DNA from: Owenia fusiformis
Lineage: Eukaryota; Annelida; Polychaeta; Sabellida; Oweniidae
NCBI GenBank assembly: GCA_903813345.2
Contig: CAIIXF020000006.1
Span: forward strand, 186,001 to 250,000
Direction: 5' to 3'
Length of the DNA stretch: 64,000 bases
The position numbers were made by a program, and so were the translations under genes. Each line of letters begins with the position of its first letter. Position 1 is the stretch's first letter. Below are positions 11,901 to 38,200 of this stretch, in pieces. Under the pieces are notes generated by a model. The model was not told where the DNA came from, did no database searches, and saw only the letters and a program-made list of their open reading frames with translations.

Positions 11901-14900
11901 ATGAACAAAATCGGGCAGACGGTATTTGAGTTATTGCCTGGACGGACAGACGGACGGAGGCGTTCCCTATATCCCTCCAAACTTTGTTCGATGGGATAAT
12001 AAATTTTATATATTTATTTATATTGTAATGACCCGACTTGGTGTTGGCGGTTTAACGAGCGGTAATTAAATTGTCAGATCATCACATAAAAATATTCTAG
12101 GGTTCACTTGTAACGATCAAGTTACTATTGTGTTATAGCCTTGTCCACGGCAGCCTTCTGCAGTGGTTTGATTAAATTATCTTTTACAAAGTTCAAAAGA
12201 TGGCAGCACTTGAACAATATGTCATCTGAATGACATAAAAATAGATGGCAGCATCTCACTATGCTCAGCCCATAATTGAACATAAGAAAAACATGTAAAT
12301 TTCTATAAATATAAAACAAAACTTATTTATTGATCCTTTGTACAAAAGTTGGTATTAATCTGAGTGTAAATGAAAAGTTAAATCTAGAATAATTGTGAAA
12401 TATGATAGGAAGTGGTATTTGCAAGAGTAGCGGCATTCCGCGTATTCCTAACGGTACTAATGAAGCACTTTATACAGAATACTAAGAACTGACAATCAAG
12501 GCCTGTTAACTGTGAACAATGAAAACCATACGTTTGGTTCTATATGAAAACCTAAAGCAGACTTCTGCCATTTGAACTTATGTCCAAATAAAAATGCAAG
12601 ATCCTCAAAATGTAATAACAATTACTGCCCCTCTATTAACCTCAGAATTTATGCACAGAATACTTGCAAATCACAAAACAGAGAACAACAGACTAAAATA
12701 TGTACACTAACACTAAACCTAAGTAACTATCACTGCATGATCAGTCACAATGCATACTCATGTTCTGAGCCAATGCATCAAACGCCTTTTTCATGTAGCA
12801 TCACTACACTATACAGTGGTCCAAAATAACTAACAAATACATGTAATTCACATGTTGGCTTATGCATAGACACAAAATGTCCAATGTCACAGTCTTCTGT
12901 GACATAAGGAACAACCTAGATTAACACATAACTAAAGTAAAACTAACACAGATATATTGACGGAAAAAGTTTGAGAATGCTCACAACTTTTCATAACAAT
13001 GGCGAATCACGTGCATTCCACGTGTATCCCCGGGAATCACGTAAATGACTCAATCTATTAACAGAAAACACGAACAATAAGCACCAAATATCTACATGCA
13101 TCCTTGTCAAATCCTGAACAAAGATACAATTCACAAATAGTACTTAAACGATACCCGATGTTCAACTAAAATCTACAGAAAAGTATGCAAAATTCTTGCA
13201 TCATAAACATGTGCGAATCTTCAGCCTTTTGCCAAAGTTTTCAAGATCAAATTAAAAATACACGAACAATAATTAATCAAAGTGTGCGGCTTTACCGACA
13301 CATAAAGTTAACATTGCAACTAAGAAAACAAACTAGAAATGAATCGCAGATGGCCACATAATAAGCTGCGACTTGAACCAAAAGTTCGAGGATTTCTCGA
13401 CAGGCACTGTCTGAAAATGGCGAAAATGTCTTCCCAGATTCTGAGACTTGAACCTTCAATTATCTACCAAAAATAAAGCTTAACTCACCACTGGATGTAT
13501 CTCAACATTGTTGACGATAATCCACAACAACGTTAATCCTGTTTTTGAATGAAATAAACCAAGAATATCCAAAATAAAACCAAGTTAAAACACAATTAGA
13601 AAGTTCGACTCGGCGTTCCAAGTCCAAGAGAAATATGATTCACCTAGCTAGATCATGCAACAACTTCGTGTTCCGACATCAGCGTTTTGATTGGCCGGCT
13701 CAAGGCTGTTTGTCGCTATAACAAATAAACGCCATCTATCGGCAGAAATATTACTACTTCCGAGCGCACAACTCGCTAGTAAAGTACCTTGAAACCATAT
13801 AAAACAGAAAGACCTTATTGTTACGATGATTTAGATTGATAATTAAGACTTAATGACACCATCTAGTGAAGTCAAATGTAAATGACAACTCTTAGGAACG
13901 CTTTAATATCGGGACTGAACTCGATGGTTGTCACAATATCTATTATATATATATTTGCTATTCTATCTGATAAATGTGTAACTTACCATTCCAATAATTT
14001 CCAATGGAAAATCTTTGACCAAAATTGCTATATAAGATTCTGAAAAATAAAATAAAAAAGTTAAATCTCCTTTTCAAAATCATGTATATATGCACCTCTT
14101 ATGATTTTTACTTGTAATGCCAATTAATGAACAAGAAATGTTTTGAGACCTTAATATTTCCAGAATATACAAGTTGTTACAAAGTCTATGCATAGTGCAA
14201 ATTGCATCACTGTTATAAATTTAATGAACTTACTCATACAGTGTCTCCTTCAGTGCTCTTGGAAACAAATATTTCAAATAATTTGTATCTGAAAGGACAA
14301 ATAAAATATGATATGTTGGTATAGGGTTTATATCTACTATACTATGGTCATATAAACGAAAGTTTTTCTAAATTTGAAATTCTTGAATACAACTCATATG
14401 ATAAAATCATGAATGTTAACCTACATGTATTAGGCCAGGAAAAGAAAAATTATGTTTCATAAACAAACAACATCAACCATGTGATTGTATGACTGGCTTG
14501 AAGTATAAAGTGCTTGAAAAATCTCAATAAAATCATATCAATTGATTCTTATTTATTTGATCTATGCTTCGGACTGCCTATGCTATCATAGCAACACAAC
14601 TTTTTAATGGAAGGTGTATCAGCACATAGTACTATTATAATATAAAAAATAATAGTTCATACCACCATACTGTCCTGCTAAAGGCGAACTCAAGCCAATA
14701 AAGTTGACAACATTGTGATCAGGAACTGACTGGATTATAGCTCGACATATAAGTCCCCCTGAAATCAAACTGACGTTTTAAATTTCATATCCATAATATC
14801 AATGAGAGGTCACTACAAATTCTATTCTATTTGGCTTTTAAAAGGATATCATCACATACAAAATGAGTGCTACTGTAGCTTTCAGAATTACCTTGAGAAA

Positions 14901-17068
14901 AGCATATCATATGCACCCCCTCAGGGTTTTCTTTCATGATTGGCTTGATCTTTGCTGTAATGTTCCCTACTTGGGTCCACATTGAATCCAGACTGCTTAA
15001 TCGGTCATACATTTTGATAACTGTCACATTGGTACCAGGATGGGCCTGTAAAATATAAAAATTAAGCATATTTAATGAGAGGGATTGATATCACTTTCAT
15101 ATACTTTTGTATGTAATTATTAATCCCTATGAAAATGAAAAATATTTACTCTAATGACCCGAGGCACCTATGGGGAGCTGTAGTGTAACAAGCCAGATAC
15201 TGGATATGAAATGGAGTGTTTTTCCATCCCATAGACTGATGCTCTACCGCTGAGCCAATAGGGGCTAGCCACTACAGCTAGGCTGTAGTAGCAACTTGCT
15301 ATTGAGGGTCATCACATTACCATTTTGTTATAATTGACAATTATAATCATCAAAATTACATAAAAATTCACATCATTCAGATCTACCTCTTTCAATGAAC
15401 TGGAAAATGTTTTATTACTTAGAACATGGGCTTTCAACTAATTGAAAGCCCATGCTTAGTACTACTTACTAATGTATACGTATGTCACACATTCAAAGTC
15501 AATCTGACTCTCCTATATCAAATGACATGTTAACATACTTATTTAAACATTTCAACCAACTTCCTAATATCAATGAGTAAGAAAAGTAACACACATTTCA
15601 AGGGGATAAATCTCATGTTCTGCAGTATGATATCATGGTAGAAAAATTTCCTCATTAAATACAGAAACCGAAACAAGGAAGTCCTTTCTCAGTTTATATG
15701 TTTGATGACATAAACAGGCATAAAGCAAGATTTTTACATCACATATAACAGATAACAGTAAAAAAAATGCCATTGTCCCATCTACTGCTGTATACCCCAT
15801 ATACCCTCATCCTTATCATCTATCACATCATCGATTGCACGTTGGATGTAGTTCAACGTCGTTAAACTCAATAACGGCGTTATTTATTATTAAGAATTTT
15901 CTTGGGGCCATTATTGAGTTTAACCTCTTTACTATTCTTTCCATTGATGCAAGTTTTGGATCCACCGAAACCATTTTTCCGCGATAACATGCAACTGATA
16001 CTTGACAACAATATAAAAACACATAACATCAAGCGATTCAACACAATATTATTGTATTAAATGGTCATTTATACAAGTAAAATGAGGTTAAACTTACCAA
16101 TCTCTAAAATGACATTTCCGCATGTCCTTCATTGTGTCTGTTCGTCCCGGGTTAAAATTTAAACTATTGAAACGAAATTGTTGTCAAATAGATTGATAAT
16201 TATCACGCGATTACTCGGGATAAAATAGCCATTTTTGAGGATAGCAGGTATCTTTGATTGATTTATATAGCGCTTGTATACACACAAAATCGTTATTAAT
16301 TGCAAACCTACTGTTCGTTGATGCAGTGTCGCAATGACGGTTAATTCCTGATACGATTTGCAATTTCGATGTTACCGGAGCTGACCGATATTTTCGTAAA
16401 ATTCCAAACCTGTCTCCAATATTTTCGTAATTATGCATCAATATGGTCTAAGGGGGGTACGGGATGGTGTGTATGTATTTATAAGGTATGTATGCATGCT
16501 TGAATCACATTCTTTATGTAATATTTCCATGTTTTCGGAGTTTAATTAGTTCCGCATGTCGAAACCTGCTGAACGATTAAATGATCGCAACAAGGGCAAA
16601 ATCATCATGGAAGTTAGACCTAGCCGGGCCATAAGACATGTCAGATAAGAAACGAGGCCCAGGCTAGGTCTAATGTTGTTGGACTACGTTGGATGCAGTT
16701 GTAGACAGTAAAATTATCTGTTGTACTTATTGACCTCAGATCTTGATTAGGGTTACAAAATAATAGCTTTGTAGTATTTCAGAAGAAATGAAAAAATTCT
16801 AACTTCAATTTTTCTCCATGAATATTATAAAAAAGTTTGGTTGGAAGCACACCAACCATAAAGATAAAAACTATAGAACCTTGGCAATAAACTTCTGCAT
16901 ACAATCCATCTCAGTTGGTCCAGCCAGTATCCCGTGCATAAGTATGACATGTCTGTAGCTCTGGTTTATGCTATTGCTGATACTCTTTCCTATTCCGTTA
17001 GTAAAACATTTCTTTGAACTCACAAATGAATGTGAAACAATAAAAATCAAGAGTAATCTCAAATCCAT
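8930..17068 (-). CDS. PPT2: Lysosomal palmitoyl-protein thioesterase 2, complete
   Basis: An alpha/beta-hydrolase that cleaves S-acyl thioesters in the lysosome. Coding exons on the minus strand: 17068-16880, 15045-14892, 14758-14663, 14288-14234, 14039-13987, 10449-10366, 9645-9561, 9353-9293, 9073-8930; all use GT-AG and phases agree, giving 306 residues, close to the human enzyme's length. Seen: a hydrophobic N-terminal signal sequence ([18 protein letters not shown]), oxyanion-loop region HVILMHGI, nucleophile Ser113 in HMICFSQGG, the acid Asp in [15 protein letters not shown] (229/230), and catalytic His287 in [24 protein letters not shown] and [14 protein letters not shown] also match PPT2 rather than PPT1. 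The start chosen is the first ATG in frame, followed directly by the signal peptide. The 3.5-kb intron 5 holds a mariner derivative and a probable solo LTR. It is divergent from PHYHD1. Confidence 0.95.
10787..11358 (+). mobile_element. Mariner-type deletion derivative with long terminal inverted repeats
   Basis: The unit begins CAGGGTGGTCAGAAAAATGG and ends with the inverted equivalent. The two termini match inverted over roughly 85 bp, and the flanks are TA at 10785-10786 and 11359-11360. Inside, 10874-11173 is open, and its second half reads [20 protein letters not shown] then [16 protein letters not shown], the C-terminal end of a mariner/IS630-type transposase. The catalytic triad region is missing, so the copy cannot mobilise itself. 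It sits in PPT2 intron 5. Confidence 0.85.
11369..11995. repeat. Duplicated repeat with AAAATGGC modules and GGACGGACAGACGG tail
   Basis: Two tandem copies of about 141 bp (from about 11369 and 11511) share AGTGTGCCATGCTTATAGTA and CACATACCAAATATGAAC. A third, diverged module follows and ends in a GGACAGACGGACGG-type tail near 11938-11960 and GGGATAATAA near 11992. Its look is that of a retroelement 3' tail or SINE-like repeat. It has no coding sequence. Confidence 0.6.
12024..13935 (-). mobile_element. Probable solo LTR
   Basis: On the minus strand the unit begins TGTGACAACC and ends GGTCATTACA, that is TG...CA, and is flanked by the 4-bp direct repeat ATAT (12020-12023 and 13936-13939). 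No internal protein coding region, primer-binding site or partner LTR is visible. At 1.9 kb it is long for an LTR, and ATAT is a weak duplication in AT-rich DNA, so this is a moderate inference. Confidence 0.4.
15130..15300 (-). repeat. tRNA-like (SINE-type) fragment
   Basis: On the minus strand CTATTGGCTCAGCGGTAGAG matches a Pol III A box in tRNA context. No good B box follows, so it is a decayed tRNA-derived repeat or a chance likeness. The flanks contain the inverted words GCTGTAGTG and CACTACAGC. It lies in PPT2 intron 1. Confidence 0.35.
15425..15454. repeat. Perfect 13-bp hairpin
   Basis: CATGGGCTTTCAA, a 4-base loop CTAA, then the exact reverse complement. It lies in PPT2 intron 1. 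No function is evident. Confidence 0.7.
15862..15924. repeat. Inverted repeat in PPT2 intron 1
   Basis: GTTAAACTCAATAACGG and CCATTATTGAGTTTAAC face each other with about 30 bases between them; 16 of 17 positions pair. It may be the ends of a very small MITE. Confidence 0.55.
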
Positions 17069-17280
17069 GTTCACTTTCTCTTTGTTAGGGTCAAAGTTCA
17101 CTGAATTCACTCCGTATGAATTTTTATACCTGGGTCATCTAAAATTAAACAAAAAATATATTTGAATGAATAAATATCCAGAGGTACACTGAGGAAAATA
17201 TAGAGTCTTTTTGATGATTCTTGTTAGAGAAATGCCTTCTCTTATCATTTGACCTACTTTATCTCCTGAACATTTTCAAG
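17069..17280. promoter_or_regulatory. Putative bidirectional promoter of PPT2 and PHYHD1
   Basis: The two start codons (17068 on minus, 17281 on plus) are head-to-head about 212 bp apart, leaving room only for both 5' UTRs and a shared core promoter. No convincing TATA box is visible in either direction. This assumes that the short first exon of PHYHD1 is correctly placed. Confidence 0.5.
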
Positions 17281-32287
<15,007 letters not shown>

Positions 32288-32775
32288 CCTGAAACAACAC
32301 ACTGGTTTTGACTTAAGACGCATCAAAACTAGAGTGACAGTCATTACAAATAAGTATTAACATTGAACCTTGATTAGGTTGAATTGTGATAAATCAACTT
32401 GGATTATATAATTAGCATTGATGAATAGCAAATGGAATACTATTTTGTCAATCCATTTCGGATCACAGCTTTGGCAGTTTGAATTTTAGTCAGTGTGCAT
32501 TATGAAAACAGTATGTTACAGAAACAGCATTGAATGATACAACAAATATTTCATTCCTGTAGCACACTTGGAAGGTACTTGGTACGATATCACATTCCAT
32601 TTGGGGAATTCTTGTGCGACTTTAAGAATTGATGTTCCATTGCATTCAACAGAATGAAATATTTGTTTGTCTTATATGCCAGTCACTGCTCACCTATTCA
32701 GAGTTGAGTTTGAAGAGACTTTATGCATATGTAGTATTGTACTGCAAGTCATAGTTAATAATAGCAATATGTGTA

Positions 32776-32781
32776 AATAAA
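32776..32781 (+). terminator. Candidate poly(A) signal of PHYHD1
   Basis: AATAAA about 490 bp after the stop. A cluster of AATAAATAAATAAA at 33757-33770 is an alternative. Confidence 0.3.
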
Positions 32782-32794
32782 TATGCATTAAGTA

Positions 32795-32919
32795 CAGGAA
32801 ACATGTAAAGTGGAACACATCTGAAAGTGGAAAACTTCAAAGTTCCAATTGAAAATGAACTTCCGAAAGTACACACTATTTTGAGGAACCGAAGGTGTTT
32901 CATTAAACAGGTTTTACTG
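32795..32919. mobile_element. Short TA-flanked MITE (CAGTAAAAC family), copy 3
   Basis: TA-flanked 125-bp unit ending AACAGGTTTTACTG; the left end, CAGGAAACATGTAAAG, is diverged. Internal AGTGGAACAC matches the other two copies. Confidence 0.5.
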
Positions 32920-32965
32920 TATAGTATTACTAGAGATTCAAAAACTTGATGCTAGATATCAACAT

Positions 32966-33385
32966 CACTGTTCCCATAACTAGTAACTTTGACGGAACGT
33001 CAATGTAACAAAATGGATAAACTTCCTGGTTACCAGTTTTTTGTTTGCTCGATTTGAACATACAATAAGTCAAGTTGCAGTTTATAATTTGGCACAAAGC
33101 TAGAAAATATGGTCTAGTTTTAATAAGTTTCTTCGATTTGGAATTTGTTTTGTAAATGAAGTTGCAATTCATATATTTAGTCCCTCGCTTTTGTTACATT
33201 GACGTAAAGTCCATTATATTTCCAATGTATGTTACTTTGATGACTTACGTCAATGTAACAAAAGCGATGATCTAAATGCATGAATTACAGCTTTATTTAA
33301 AAATCAAATTGAAAACTCGTATCCAGGAAGTTCATCCATTTTGTTACATTGACATTCCGTCAAAGTAACTAGTTGTGGAACAGTG
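32966..33385. mobile_element. CACTG-ended fold-back element
   Basis: A 420-bp unit begins CACTGTTCCCATAACTAGT and ends with the inverted equivalent over about 60 bp, including TAACTTTGACGGAA. AACAT flanks it on both sides. An inner inverted pair repeats ACGTCAATGTAACAAAAGCG, so TGTAACAAAA words occur four times in alternating orientation. CACTG termini resemble CACTA/Chapaev-type elements. Confidence 0.65.
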
Positions 33386-33390
33386 AACAT

Positions 33391-35283
33391 AGAGTATATC
33401 GGAGGAAAATGTGCAATTATTATTTGAATGGAATCTTTTTCATCAAGTTGTAGATTATTTGCAATACCACTTTCCTGTGTTCAATTCTCTACTAGGACTG
33501 TAATTTTGAATTTTTTTTATTTTTACTTGTGTTCAATTTCTCAAAATGTCAAATGACTTTTGTCATTATTTTATTCACAGTAATTTACTTGAATATTCTT
33601 TTAAATTAGAATTCATGATCACTCATCACAACAACAATATTCCTATGAAGACAACAAACTGATTCAATTTATATGTGCCTTTATTTTCTAATTTATAAAG
33701 GTTTTACAAAGACAGGAAGACCTAATATTATGTTACGTTATATAATATATATTTTAAATAAATAAATAAATTGATGAATATCACATTTTAGCAAGAACAC
33801 TATTTGTTTACATTATAAAGTACTATATTTACAAAAGTAAGAAAATAAAATGTCTAATATCAACAAAGGAGACAAAGCAGCATTTTAGAAAGTTAGAAAT
33901 AGAAAGTTCAAAACTTCTGAATTTTTACAACATTAGAAAGATCGGAGGAAATATATAAAACAGACCAATTCTACAACAAACCTTTCAAAAGTTGGAGGGC
34001 AATATATTCATATACCATCAGAAAATGTTCCTCAATGATGTCAAAAGGTCACTGTCTACTGAGGTCATTGCGAAAGTTAGTTCTTCAAAACTAAAAAGTG
34101 ACATATAAATGAATGTGAGATAAAGACCTTCAAGGAAGAAACTTCCCACTTATAATATATTAAAGCTGTAATATTTTTGAAAATTTTTGCTCTAATTGCA
34201 TAATACATACGTAGTGTTACAATATAACCTGATCCCGACTTAACCTTGGTGCGATCCATGCACAAATCTCAAATATCAATAATGCAAATTAAGTGTAAAA
34301 TAGAAATAAGTGTGTTTTGTAGTAAGTAGATGAATATATCGAAGGTTAGATATTATATTAATATGTAGTCATGACTTATATTATAACATATTCTACATAC
34401 AGAATAATCTACACACACTAATAACACATTAGTTTGAACACAAATGAATGACACACAAGCATATGTGTATATTGATTTTTGAATTATGCACAAGACATTA
34501 CACAATAATGATACATACTTTAATAGTATTTCCGAATAAAAATAGGGGTGAAAGCTAAAAAGTAGGCCACTGCCCCAGTGCCCCCACATATTAACTATAA
34601 ATGTATAACATTATAATTATTATATAATTCAGGTGACCTGGTTTATGAGATTGCACAAGGATAAAATATGATGCACAAAACATACATATGTACAGTCACA
34701 TATAATTGCTAATATCATCTTCTGTCGCACAATACAACTGAACTATAAAATGGAAACTGTAATATACTTGAGTCCCCCTATATAGTAGGTATCTACTAAC
34801 AATATTATAATATCAGTGGATTGAAAAAGTGGTAAAAACTATACTAACTGGACAAGTTGTGTTTAAGTACTTCTTTGTAGTGATATGGCCCCTTAGATGT
34901 AATTTTAGGAGTATTCATGTAATAACTTAATGTGGAGAATATCAGAGAAGTCCATCACTTAAATATGTATTTCAGTTCATTAGAAAACTAATGTGCGGCC
35001 GTGAATAGGGGTTGTTCAATAGATGTTAAATTTAGAAGTTCACTAGTCTTGCTTCAAACCCTTTTGACCCATTATTCCAATACATCACACTCAAATAAGT
35101 TGAACAATGAGATGAACAAACAAGGGGGAGATCCTGATACCTAATTACAACATTAAGGCTCTCTTGATACTAATCTAGTATCAAGAGGACCAGTACTCTT
35201 CTCTTGAAGTGCCAATGTCCATCTTAGATTACTCTGGATTTGGATGTAGCCAAGACATAATCTGAGAATATCGGATCTGAGTT
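33391..35283. other. Spacer between the convergent PHYHD1 and WW-CUE genes
   Basis: AT-rich 3' UTR/spacer for two genes whose ends face each other. No exon, RNA gene or bounded repeat was recognised. TTTATT at about 33680 could be a distant poly(A) signal for the minus-strand gene. Confidence 0.6.
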
Positions 35284-38200
35284 CTATACTTCATTGTAGT
35301 GTCCGGGTCCCTTAGCTAACTCTGGATTTGGACCTGTGTAGAGAGAATGATCTGGTCCATGGTAGAGTTTGTGGTCTGGTCCCTCAGATGCAGAGTGCTC
35401 ATTGTCTCCACTATGTAAATTAGGGTCAGGACCATGTCTGTGGGCCTTCTGTGGACCAAACTGAGGAACATAGGTGTCACTGCAATACATTGGTGTTAAC
35501 CTTTATATAAATGTTAGTGCCATTATTATATGGTCTCCATAATGGAGGGGCATGACAGGAGTGGATGCTTATGATGGACAGTTGTACACTTGGAAGGGCA
35601 TGACAGGAGTGGATGCTTATGATGGACAGTTGTACACTTGGAAGGGCATGACAGGAGTGGATGATTATGATGGACACTTGGAAGGGCATGACAGGAGTGG
35701 ATGATTATGATGGACACTTGGAAGGGCATGACAGGAGTGGATGATTATGATGGACACTTGGAAGGGCATGACAGGAGTGGATGCTTATGATGGACACTTG
35801 GAGGGGCAAGACAGGAGTGGATGCTTATGGTGGACACTTGGAGGGGCATGACAGGAGTGGATGATTATGATGGACACTTGGAAGGGCATGACAGGAGTGG
35901 ATGCTTATGATGGACACTTGGAAGGGAATGACAGGAGTGGATGCTTATAGTGGACACTTGGAAGGGCATGACAGGAGTGGATGCTTATGATGGACACTTG
36001 GAGGGGCAAGACAGGAGTGAATGCTTATGGTGGACACTTGGAGGGGCATGACAGGAGTGGATGATTATGATGGACACTTGGAAGGGCATGACAGGAGTGG
36101 ATGCTTATGATGGACACTTGGAGGGGCAAGACAGGAGTGGATGCTTATGGTGGACACTTGGAGGGGCATGACAGGAGTGGATGATTATGATGGACACTTG
36201 GAAGGGCATGACAGGAGTGGATGATTATGATGGACACTTGGAAGGGCATGACAGGAGTGGATGCTTATAGTTGACACTTGGAGGGGCATGACAGGAGTGG
36301 ATGCTTATAATGGACACTTGGAGGGGCATGACAGAAGTGGATGCTTATGGTGGACACTTGGAGGGGCATAACAGAAGCGGATGTTCACCATGGACACTTG
36401 GAGGGGCATGACAGGAGTGGATGCTTATGGTGGACACTTGTGGATTGATAGGGTTAGATAGGATCATTCTTGTTTTAGTTTCAATCATTGTTACATTCTA
36501 TAAATATCACATTTGACATGTGCATCTGAGGCATTTTATTCTATAGTAGCATTCTTTGTTATTTTACATTGTTCATGTTTACATTACTATATACAGAATG
36601 ACTGAATGATTTCTAATTCTATAGTATCTGCCAGAAGCATAATTCTTAGGAGAGCTTTTAAGTGTTAAAGCGAACACAACTTTACAGATTTATATGAACA
36701 AATAACTTTTTTGAACTAGTATAGGATGCCATGTGAGGTTAAATTAAACTGGGTATTCTATCACAGAACATAAAGAGTTAACTTACAGAAGGTTTGATTT
36801 ATCATGCCCTTGCACCAGGCTGCCATCAGGACCAGCTGCATGGGTTCTCAGTGCTGACACATACTGTCCAGTTGTTGCATGCTTCTTTGGGCTTTTCTGC
36901 TTGGGGATTACATGTGTATGAACATTGGCAGTCCTAAAATATCAGATTGTATATACATGTACATTCACAGTCCTGAAATATTGTATGTAGTATGCACATT
37001 GGCAGTCCTGAAATATTACATTGTATGTAATATGCACATTGGCAGTCCTGAAATATCAGATTGTATATACTGTAGATACACTTAATTTGGCTACCATTTT
37101 AATTTGAGGGATTGGTGGATTGAAAAATCCGCCAATTTTCAGATCTATTTTGGAAAGTCCCTAGAGAATTTGATATTTGCAATTGTTTCACTGGTGTAAG
37201 TATTCCCATTTGGATGTCAGTACATAGCCAAGACTTACTGAAAGCAGAACACATGAATTTGAAATGTTTATTTCCAGATCTATGATAAAACTTGAGCTCA
37301 GTCCTGATTCCGCAAAATTAAATAGCCGCCAATATTTGAAATTGAGCAAATCCGCTAAATTAAGTAGCGTCAAAATAAGTATATCTACAGCACATGCATA
37401 TTGGCAGTCCTGAAATATTAAGTTGTATGTACACTGGCAGTCATGTTATAAATTGTATGTATATTAGGTGACAGGTCATCTCAACCCCAAGTCATCTCAA
37501 CCCAGTCCAACTCAACCCCAAGTCAGCTCAACCCCAAGTCAAGTCAACCCCAGTAAAACTCAACCCCAAGTGAACTCAACCCTGTAAAACTCAACCCCAG
37601 TAAAACTCAACCCTATTCATTTGTGCAATGTCAAATTTAATTTTTTTATGATGAATAAGTTAAGTCATTCATTTCTGAAAATCTAGCATTTTGCATGATA
37701 AACGGTTACCTCAAGGATAGTTCATCAAGTTGTCACTATTATTTAATGAAGACATCTTTTGAAATCAAATTTTAGATAATTTAGAAATAATTAACAATGT
37801 TATATAACTTTTTATTTATATGAACATGCATTAACAAAGTCATTAACATTTACTAATTGATAGACTGAAAGCATATAGGTGTAGCCAGGAGGGGTGCGCA
37901 CACACCCTCCCCCAATTTTGAAGGAAGTTGCATCATTTTGTCAAAACATATCTTTTTTGGCTCGCTTATGCCACGAGCCCCTAACTGAAAATCTGATTTT
38001 TGGGCGATCACATCCCTCCTGACTGAAAGCTGGCTATGCCCCTGGAAAGCAATGGTCATGTTCCAGTTTTCCAAATAATCACGATTGTCAACCTCATAGG
38101 GATTACAACAAAACAAATGTATTAGCAAGATAATAAAATGACCCATATTTTAATCCTATTAGTACCATGTTGAGATTTTGGAGATAAACTCATTATTAAC

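Noticed and set aside
16211-16441. 76-codon minus-strand frame in PPT2 intron 1
   Set aside because: The PPT2 exons on either side join in phase without it, and it has no homology that I can recognise.
35477-36440. CRISPR-like regular repeats
   Set aside because: The 40-bp units are contiguous without unique spacers, in an animal intron; it is a minisatellite.
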